From NCBI GenBank assembly GCA_001695595.3, contig MBPM02000012.1, forward strand, positions 620,001 to 684,000: DNA of 64,000 bases. The letters are read 5' to 3'. Position numbers and translations under genes: made by a program. The notes beneath the pieces were generated by a model. It ran no database searches and had not been told where the DNA came from. It saw nothing but the letters and a program-made list of their open reading frames with translations. The stretch comes from Plasmopara viticola. Its lineage: Eukaryota; Oomycota; Peronosporomycetes; Peronosporales; Peronosporaceae. Positions 12,397 through 20,758 of this stretch are shown in pieces; positions within the stretch are counted from its first letter, which is position 1; every line of letters starts with the position of its first letter.

Positions 12397-13178
12397 TGAA
12401 GCATAATATGCAGGATGATTTATGTCTAACAGCTTTCCAGATGTAGCTGGGATGTGCGTGCTTATGGTCATATGCTGCAAAGCGGCAGAGATTTTTTGAA
12501 GGATCACCTTTTTTTGTTGTTTTGCTGCTCTACGCTATCTGACATGCTGAGTCCTTTTAACATTTTAATATGAAAAGTTTGTTTTATGATCAGGGGAGTA
12601 TTGTATTGTATTACGTTATCGCGTTGCCAAGTTATGCACGTGCTAGGCTCTATGGCTAGTCCACGGCATTGAGTGGTGTCCGCATACGTCGAGTCTCGTT
12701 CGGCGGGCAGTGCAGCCAGCACCGAGGCCGTGAGGGTCTTCCATTATTTTGTGTACTTCTGACTTGGTAAGTGCCCAGGTGGCGCCCTGGTGCTGGAGAC
12801 CGTCGCGTCGAGGGTGAGACTCGTTAGAGACCTGCAGATGCCCGAGAGCACCTGCCCGAAGCGCGCGAGCATTTAGCCCCCGCGCTTGGAAGGAGGGCGT
12901 CACCCCAACCTTTTCCGAAAAGATCAGGGGAGTATAGAAAAGAAATCAATTCTGGTCATGAAGCATAATATGCTGGATGATTTATGTCTAACAGAGAGGT
13001 GGGATGTGCGTGCTTAAGATCATATGCTGCAAAGCGGCAGAGATTTTTTTGAAGAATTATCTTTTTGTTGTTGTTTTGGTGCGCTACTTGCAACAGAGCT
13101 GTCTGACATGCTGAGTTTTCTTAAAATTTTAATATGAAAAGTTTGTATTATGATCGGGGGAGTAAATCAATTCTGGTC
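12397..13178. repeat. Tandem duplicated repeat, first copy split by a GC-rich insert
   Basis: Unit 1 (12397-12600) and unit 2 (12959-13164) are close copies of about 205 bp. Shared words include GCATAATATGC, GGATGATTTATGTCTAACAG, TGCTGCAAAGCGGCAGAGA and TTTTAATATGAAAAGTTTG. Both are followed by AATCAATTCTGGTC, but in unit 1 this tail comes only after an extra GC-rich block (12601-12921). The pair ends about 300 bp upstream of the broken elicitor gene, so it forms part of its 5' flank. Confidence 0.75.
12588..12934 (-). mobile_element. Retroposon-like GC-rich insert with 13-bp flanking repeats
   Basis: The 13-mer GATCAGGGGAGTA occurs at 12588-12600 and 12922-12934. It flanks 321 bp that are clearly more GC-rich than the surroundings. 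Read on the minus strand, the insert ends in AATACAATACAA before the flanking repeat, like the simple-repeat tail of a SINE or another LINE-mobilised copy. It splits unit 1 of the duplicated repeat, and unit 2 shows the uninterrupted state. Its minus-strand frame (12643-12903) has no family motif. It may be a SINE or a retroposed transcript fragment. Confidence 0.5.
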
Positions 13179-13271
13179 TGATATTTACTCTTAAATATAT
13201 AAACTTGCGCTCACAGCAGGGCATGGAGCGCACTGATTATCCTATTCATCCACGATTCTTGCGATTGCAGG

Positions 13272-13280
13272 TATATAAAG
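13272..13280 (+). promoter_or_regulatory. TATA-like sequence upstream of elicitor gene
   Basis: TATATAAAG lies 208 bp before the ATG. It is too far from the initiator at 13423 to set that start site, so it would matter only for a second, upstream transcription start. It may also be chance in AT-rich DNA. Confidence 0.25.
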
Positions 13281-13422
13281 AGCGGGGCTCCAGATGATTT
13301 AAAGTGTCTCGAAAACAGTCTCGCGGGAGAGGATTTGCTTGAACTTGGAGAATAAACAGTCCCTTGCGGCTGTTGAGGGCGTTCAGGCTTGGCCTACGTG
13401 TGGCCGGTGAACAACAATTCTC

Positions 13423-13445
13423 GCTCCTCACTTTTCAAATTTCTC
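13423..13445 (+). promoter_or_regulatory. Oomycete initiator plus flanking promoter region
   Basis: The sequence GCTCCTCACTTTTCAAATTT followed by CTC fits the oomycete core promoter. An initiator TCACTTTT (consensus TCAYTYY) is followed directly by the flanking region CAAATTT. The A at 13430 would be the start site, giving a 5' leader of about 50 nt before the ATG at 13480. This spacing is normal for oomycete genes and shows the elicitor gene kept a proper promoter although its frame is broken. Confidence 0.7.
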
Positions 13446-13479
13446 AAGACAGTCTACGCCAACATCAACCAAGTTCATC

Positions 13480-14681
13480 ATGCGAGCCGGCAGCATCGTT
13501 TCCTCGACTATCACCCTCTTTGCACTGCAGGTGCACGGAGCTCCAGAGCGCAAACTCGAAGCTTTGACAGAACGTGACACCCTGGCGCAACTGGAACAGT
13601 TTTTTGGGACGAAATTTGAGAGGAAATTTACAAATCTCCCGACTTCGCATAAACTAGAGCCAGAACCGTGGAACGGTCCGATGTGGCCGAAATACAGTGA
13701 CGGTATCAACTATATGTGGAACCCCGATCAACCATCTCCAACTGAAAAGTACGCGATGGCTTTCGGTTTGGATGCGAATGCGTTAAAGGCCACGGTGTCG
13801 GCCAAGTTTGGAATCTACTCGGTGGACAACTCGGCTATCCAATGCTCTTGGTCTTGCCCAGACCAAAACGATGTGTGCACCACCCGTAACACATCGAACG
13901 TATGCATTTCGAGATGGGATGGTATCAGTCATACGAATGCTGCCATTTTCGAGAAAGAGCCCCTTTGTTCTATCACCTTTAACGACGTCGAGTTTCACTC
14001 ACCTTTAACGACGTCGAGTTTCACCCTAACGATATTAAGGGGTTGATCTCAGCGGTCTACGCGGAAGCTGGCCTTCCGACGATCGGCGGCGGCAATGGCT
14101 ATTACGGTGGTGAAGTATCCTTTGATCAGTATGGGCGACCCACAGATGCTTCGTACCGCGACTTAACCCCTGCATTCTACCATCTTGCCGTTTCCAACAT
14201 ATTGGGCAATCTGCATCAATCGTTCATCATCGACCAATACCCTAATCGTGCCGTTTGGCTCCAGGCACTTTCGGGTTTCGAGATAGATGAGAGGGTTAAA
14301 ATGACGCCCAAAGAAGCTGCAAATACGTTTTACAAGACGGACTCGTACCCTTTTAACAACGAGGCTACGCAGATTATCCAGGTCACATCCACCGTCTTCT
14401 GGAACAACAAGCTAGTTCCTTTCGTCCAAAGCCGTCCACTTCTACAGAACAACGACCCGAGTGCTTCGTACAAGTACCTTTTGGAGTTAAATGACGCTGG
14501 AGAGATCATTGGTGGCGAGTGGCTAGAAAAAAGCATTCAGAACCACCCCGATTTCATGTATGTTGAGACGAAAAAACCTGCCGATGATCTGGTGACGAGT
14601 ACCGGCTTTAGCTACGCCAACGTCTTGAAGTTGATTGACATGGCAACTGCGTGCGATGGCGCGAGCACGAATGCAATCTAA
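13480..14681 (+). pseudogene. Transglutaminase elicitor (GP42/Pep-13 family), frameshifted
   Basis: This resembles the secreted, cell-wall calcium-dependent transglutaminases of Phytophthora whose Pep-13 segment plants recognise. Residues 1-20 form a signal peptide. The first frame (13480-14046) carries PEPWNGPMWPKYSDGINYMWN and the second (13983-14681) carries YRDLTPAFYHLAVSNILG. A Pep-13-equivalent segment (VWLQALSGFEIDE, 14253-14291) and LLELNDAGEIIGGEW follow. The frame changes at an exact 26-bp tandem duplication (13973-13998 and 13999-14024), so the unbroken protein cannot be made from this allele. At residue 150 the frame has Ser (GISH, codon 13927-13929), where family members as I recall them have the active-site Cys. 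The Pro at position 5 of Pep-13 is Ala here. An assembly error could also explain the duplication. Confidence 0.85.
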
Positions 14682-15984
14682 CATTCTTTGGAAAGTTGCA
14701 GGTATTCAATCGAACTGGCATTGTATTTTGTCGCTTTATGGTTAGATTCTTTTTATAGTGGTGGGTCACATCATAATGACTAATTACTGTAAAGTAGACC
14801 GCAAGGACTTCAAATCAGATAAACAAATTTTTCAGCCATTTCAATCATCGTCTAATATTTTGTCAAGCATCTTTTTTTGTAAAATCCCCCCAAAGAAAGC
14901 GTTAGCGTTTCAATTATTATAAATTAAATTTTATAAAAGAAAGTTTAGTTGCTTGAGTGCTGTCTGCCGGAACAATTGTACTTAAAGGTGATCGTGCCTG
15001 TAAGAAAAAGTTTAGCTTCTCTCGTTTATGCCTAAAAACATCAGTAATCAAAATTAATTTCGCACGCCATAGTAAAGCGTCTCACACTGTGTCAACGCCC
15101 TTTTTGTGTCTGAGTGTTTATGGTCCTGGCAACATATAAGAACAGCAGACCTTTCGGCGAGCTTTGAGATCGTGGTCTGAAGGTCGAATTTTTGTAGCAT
15201 TATAAAGTCATTGGCCTCCAAATTTGGGTCGCCACGTCCTGAAACGAGCAATGTATTTGTATTCATAAATGACCAAAAGGTGCATTTGTCTTGCCTTCTA
15301 CTCTTTGAGTGCAGACTGCGACAATAAAAGAAGCGGCCCGAATAACACTTATAGACAAGACCAGACTTGCTTCTCCAAAATGAGATCCCTGGCGGACAGG
15401 AACTTGAGTTGTGGTGCCTGTGCGTCCGCTTAGCTTCACAAATATGATTTTACAATTTGAGACTTTATAATGTGAGCTAATTCGGACAGATAGGGAATGT
15501 GTACTGCAGGGATGTCGTGGCTATTGCTTTGAAGAAGCGTAAATCCCGGTCTTTAAACTGCTCTAAACTTGCAATCAATGTGAGTTGCAGATCGTGATAC
15601 TTTAAAATGTTAGCTGAATAAATTTATCAATGAAATCTTTCGAGGGCTAAATATCCCAGTTGCTTTCTATTTAGATTGGTTCGCATCAAGTAGTCAATGC
15701 ATTGCTTTTCTGTCAGCGCCTTACTGTGTTCATTTTTCTTATTGATAATCAAAACAACACGTGACTTTTGTCACACAACGTGGTAACACACTGGGTTTGT
15801 GTCACACCGCCACACTCACTCCATCAAAACTGTAGGACCGTTTAAGTTCATACAAGTCAACCTTTTTTTAATCTTATGCATCAGGTACTACTGTTGTGAC
15901 TTGTGCTACTTCTCAAAAGCATGCAAAACATTCTGATGAGCCTATAAGCTCATTCCATAACACACACTTTTAAAGCGCCAATAA
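14682..15984. other. Gene-free stretch, possible LTR start
   Basis: No gene was seen. At 15770-15830 a run with GTGGTAACACACTGGG and TGTGTCACACCGCC may hold the 5' edge of LTR copy B, since LTRs start with TG and copy B ends in CACATCACA. The edge could not be fixed by eye. Confidence 0.4.
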
Positions 15985-16520
15985 ATTGCCCACTTGTCCC
16001 AAAGAATGGCAAGATAGCCAAATGTCTTTGTAAAAACAAGTCCGACAAACGTAATATGCTTGCTGACGTGCTTTTGCGAGGGCTAACTTATGAGTTGATT
16101 CATTTCAGCAGGATCGAAAGCTCTTACGACGAGCGAATTCGATAGGTACAATAATGAATACCAATCTTGTATCCTTAGTGCGATTCTTCACTTCAGACGA
16201 AGAGAACCAGAGCTGAGTGATCAAATTCTCGACAACGGTTACAGCTGCATCATTATGAGTGAGCAGACAGTCTGCTCCACTATATCAAAGATTTCTACAT
16301 CGTCGTTGCCCGAACAACGAAGATCTCAAGTAAGATATATTTCTAAGAGCACCTCATGCTCCAATTAGCAGCAGCCAACTAGTCCGAGAGAAATTGTTTT
16401 TTGGCTCCTCACATCACATTGGTGACCCTTTTTTGTGTCCAAGTGTGCAAAGACTCGTAACACTTGACACAAGTTTAGTCTCACCGCTCACTCTTCGGCT
16501 CCTTTACGGAGCCTCTTTTA
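15985..16520 (+). mobile_element. Decayed LTR copy B with tRNA-Trp-type primer site
   Basis: This is a diverged copy of the 6190-7020 segment without the SINE-like insert. The end reads CACATCACA followed by TGGTGACCC at 16420-16428. That 9-mer is complementary to the 3' end of tRNA-Trp, the primer of several retroelements, so the LTR edge is probably near 16418. The following 100 bp (GTGTCCAAGTGTGC to the CTCTTCGGCTCC block) also match copy A. No gag or pol frame survives downstream. Confidence 0.55.
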
Positions 16521-18503
16521 CAGCGAACGCTTGGTGGATTATAAGCCCCAACTTCGTATATGGCTTGCCAAAGCACAATGATAACACCCGGTAGACATCA
16601 TATTTGCTCTGGTTGCGTAATTGCCTATGCACAACATAGATCGTGCGATGACTCACTGAAGCCCTACTGCGCGGGATTGGCCGGCTGACACCAAGACGAT
16701 TTTATTTCGCCATTTGTTTAAGGATCGTAGTCACGGCATACTCATGAATAAGACATGCTCAAGGACAAGAAATATATCTGTGCGATCAAGAATGTTATAT
16801 ATTGTAGCCAGGTCTATTTCAAGCGTGGGGATGTCTGGAATTGTCTCCCTTTTAACTATAAGATATTCATGATTTTAAGGGGGTTTGGTTTTATTAATCG
16901 GTTAAGCCGGACCTGACTCAATCCCGACGATAGGCACCAGTTAATCTGTTTCAGTTCACCAAATGTTTCCGGCGCACAAATTTTTCTTAATGCACCAGAG
17001 CTACCCTAGACTCGGGATATTGTTATTCTATAAACTCGTATCCTGCCAGTGGTATACCTCTGCTGATTTTCTTCGACACCTGTCAGGCAAATATCAAGGA
17101 CAATCCATTACAAAGAGTCAATTATTCCTTAGTAGGGCACCCCGCCCCACAACTATCCAGTGTTTGCCTGGCTTTACTATTAGAGTGTCATTGGTGACTT
17201 TCCAAAGCCCTTTAGCGAGACAAAGGTTCGCATTGTTACCCCACGCAAGAAACATGTACCCTTCCTTGCCGCAGCCCATGCAGCAACATTACTTTGCTCG
17301 ACAACGCTTTTGCTCAGTGATACTGGTCTCCTGTCAGCGGACATAATGACACCATTTAGGGTCAAGTAGGTCAAAACAATGCTCATTCACGGCAACAACC
17401 AAGCCATAATGATCTGTTATATCGATTATCCCACACATTTTATATGCTAAATTGACCATGTATCGAAACGGCTGTACCGAAGAAATTTTGTCAAAACACC
17501 GATCATCCTCTGGTTAATTTTTTTCAGTTTTATTTTACATATAGCCAACACTGTGAACTGTTGAACGACAGTATGGTCTCAACCAAAGTCAGATTTTTGA
17601 CCCACACATACTGCGCAGTACGTCCTCTTGCACACAGTTGCCTCTTTTTTCTTATCATCTAGCTTTAGGTGATCAACTCGAGAAGCCAGCAAATGAAATT
17701 GAAGAAATGGTGCAAACACGCGACGGTAAAATGCACATCCTCATTTGATACGATTGTGTCCGAAAGACCATGGTACTATTATGACGTAACCGCCCCGCTC
17801 CTTGGTCCTCCGTTCAATTCGCTGAAACAGACGCCAAATACACCCTCTCGATTAACAAAAGCGCGTGATTCTTCGCAAATGAGAACTTTTCGAAAAGGTG
17901 TGTCGCAACGGACGATTTTGTGGACTTGTAGATTGTGTGCATTAGGTGCGGTGTAACTATTTTCGACAAATCGAGGCCGCTTATAATTGTAAGAAAATCT
18001 TGTTCTTACCTTGCGAACACGATCATATCCTTACATATCAAGCGCGACTATGTCTGTTCTAGTCACGTATTAATGAAACAAAATTTGGGTTCAATGCTTT
18101 TGCTTGCCACCCCATTTTACTTGTCGGACCTAATGTTCTGACGTACAAGTGTAATGAAGAGATGCCATCCTTAATTATGCTTACACGTCGACGATCGGTG
18201 AGCTAAAAAAGGGTGTATAACTCGAGAACTCAACGTAGACGTATGCAGCCAAAGGCTCTACCCGAAAAGTTTTTCACAAGATCGACTTCCTTTACGACTT
18301 TGTAAAGACGGACCCCCCATACTATATTTGCTGCTGGATAGTTACTGATACTATTACGCACTCTGACTGCCATTACTATAATACTTCTGGCCCAATTTAC
18401 GAGGTCCATGCAAGAATATTAATAGTTGCTTTCTAATATAATATTCAGTACTAATCCCTATCGTGTTTTGGCGCGCGCGGCATCCATCGTTTTCTAGCTT
18501 AGC
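16521..18503. other. Gene-free stretch after LTR copy B
   Basis: If copy B was a 5' LTR, this is where gag-pol would lie. The two longest frames (16963-17346 and 17669-17956, both +) have no gag, protease, reverse transcriptase or integrase motif I can name. It is probably fully decayed internal sequence or unrelated spacer. Confidence 0.35.
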
Positions 18504-20551
18504 ATGTTCTACTCGCAGATCATCTTGGCCAAGAAGGGCCCTTTGGGCAAGATTTGGCTAGCCGCGCACTGGGACAAGAAGCTTAACAAACAGCAGATTT
18601 TTAATGCCGACATCCATAGCTCTGTGCAGAGCATTGTAAACCCGCAAGTGCCGCTCGCTCTGCGTGTTTCGGGGCATCTGTTGCTCGGAGTCGTGCGCAT
18701 TTATTCCCGCAAGGTCAAGTATCTGTACTTGGACTGCAGTGAAGCGTTGGTCAAGATTAAATTGGCTTTTCGTCCTGGCGCCGTCGATTTGCCCGCAAAC
18801 AACCAGCAGGCGTCGTCGCATGCCATCAACGTCTCGAACTTTGGCGAGTTTGAAGCCGAAGTCACCTATTCCATTGAGTACGTGATATATTTTCCTTTAG
18901 GGGTGTACTATATTTGCTGTGCGAAGAATTGATATTTTTGAACTGCAAATTATTCTATTGCACAGATCGATTCCTATTCCGTCGTTAGACGAATGGATTG
19001 CTGCGTCCAGCCAGACGATGGCAAGGTGCGAGGACATTACATTGGCTCATTCTCTCGACAAGACTCGCTCAAATGCTTTTGCTGAACGAGGTGAGAAGAT
19101 AGTACTCTTTTGTAAGAATAGGTTATTGAATCGCTGTGTATTAGATGTCATTGCCATGGAAGATTCGTTCGGCAATGGAGAAGATTGGCATGCATATGAA
19201 TTAGACGATATTTCTGGCAACTCGGGCTTGGACACGAGTGCAGTTAGTGACATTGAAGTCGCGCGAGAGGCTGATGCACGTATAGTACCAATGGATGACT
19301 CGGGGCTTCTCAATGATGGAGACAAGGCAACAGACAGAAGTTCTCTCTTGATGAATGAAGAGCAGCCAGACTTGAGTTTTAACGATGCGTCATTCGAATT
19401 GCCCACAGAAAAGGCATTGGAGATGGAGAATTCCATTAATTCCACAACTATTCACGACGTCAGTGCCGATTTAAACGTCAGTTTCAATGAGTCTACACGC
19501 TCTTCATTGAATGCAGCACTGGCGAATGTGGAGGAAACGACAAATAGACCAAGAAAGAAGAGGAAAATTGTGCGCGATTGCGTCACGGAGCTCACGTCTG
19601 CCTTTGTGAAGCAAGGAATGGAAGATACGTCGGACATTACGTGTACGCGCGACATTACGATTCAAAAAAGTGGAAAGAAGGAGGAGTTTGATTTGCATAT
19701 TGGACCCGACATGTTTTATCGGCCGTGTATGGTTTCCATGTCGGAACAACTCTTGAGTATGTTCCAAATGACGATGAAAAAGCGCAAGTTTCCATTTAGT
19801 TTGAAGCCAAAAGAGTCGAATAAAGTGGACGATGTCGAGCTGACGCGACGGATGAGTGCAAACTCGCGTGTTAGCACAAGTTCGGTATGTTAATTTTCCT
19901 TTGCGTGTCTGGAGTTTAACTGACAATCGAAGTTACATCATGTCTAGACGGGATTGGATGGGACGATGGGATCGTGCGATGCCTCAATGTTGCAGGAGGT
20001 CGAGGAAGACCACCACTTTGAATTTGCCGAAATGGGCAACACCGCATTGTAAGTATCTTTTGAGTCATTGTCTACCATTTGAGAACTGTCAAGACAAACA
20101 AATGTTGCTCTGTAGAGAACGCATGGATGATGAGTTTCCCACCCACGACATTGGCGCTCCATTCGAGCCCGAGGAACAGCAGGGTTTAAATGATCTGAGC
20201 ATGGACATTGAGCTAGGTGCTGTCAATGACATTCGAAACAGTGCAAATCACACTATTGGTCATGATAGTATAGACGCTTCCACTGCGCAGCACAAGTGGC
20301 ACCCGCATACTGTCAAAGTGATGAAAGTGCTGCGCAAATCGCTTAATGACAAGGATGAGGTCACGTACCAGCAGCTTACGAAGAAAACGCAGGACCGACG
20401 AACCGCAGCTGCCTTGTTTTTCGAGCTTTTGCAGCTCAAGACGCTGGACTATGTTGATGTGGAGCAGAAGGCACCGTACTCGGAAATTACAATTTCCAAG
20501 GCAGCTCGGTTTCCAGAATACATTCCCGCTGTTGATTGCGTCGCTACGTGA
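18504..20551 (+). CDS. RAD21: Cohesin kleisin subunit RAD21/SCC1
   Basis: Kleisins close the cohesin ring around sister chromatids by binding the SMC3 and SMC1 heads. The N-terminal domain is intact ([32 protein letters not shown], written here as one motif region, residues 1-32). The C-terminal winged helix is also intact: [19 protein letters not shown], then PYSEITISK. The middle is acidic and Ser-rich with a basic KKRKI patch. Five exons are predicted: 18504-18877, 18966-19090, 19145-19884, 19948-20048 and 20116-20551. Introns are 88, 54, 63 and 67 nt, all GT-AG, and give 591 residues. The 54-nt intron is a multiple of three and could be retained. RAD21 is preferred over meiotic REC8 because of the overall motif fit; this is not certain. 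Confidence 0.9.
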
Positions 20552-20758
20552 ATCCATGTGGCAGTTTTGATACATTTATCTTAAATAAAACTAATTGATC
20601 AAGGGTTGTTTGTGCTTCAGGATTTATTTTTATGTGGGTGTTTTGCTGCTATTTTTGCAAAACGGACTCAATGGACTTGCTAGACGAGCATTTCACGTTT
20701 GGGGCAAGGAGGTGAGGCGAGGAGTAATTCACTTAGTGGTGTCCCTTCGGCGCAAAAG

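Noticed and set aside
13480..14681. Necrosis-inducing NLP (NPP1) effector
   Set aside because: The signal peptide and context suggested it at first, but there is no GHRHDWE heptapeptide. The YRDLTPAFYHLAVSNILG and Pep-13 regions fit the transglutaminase elicitor family.
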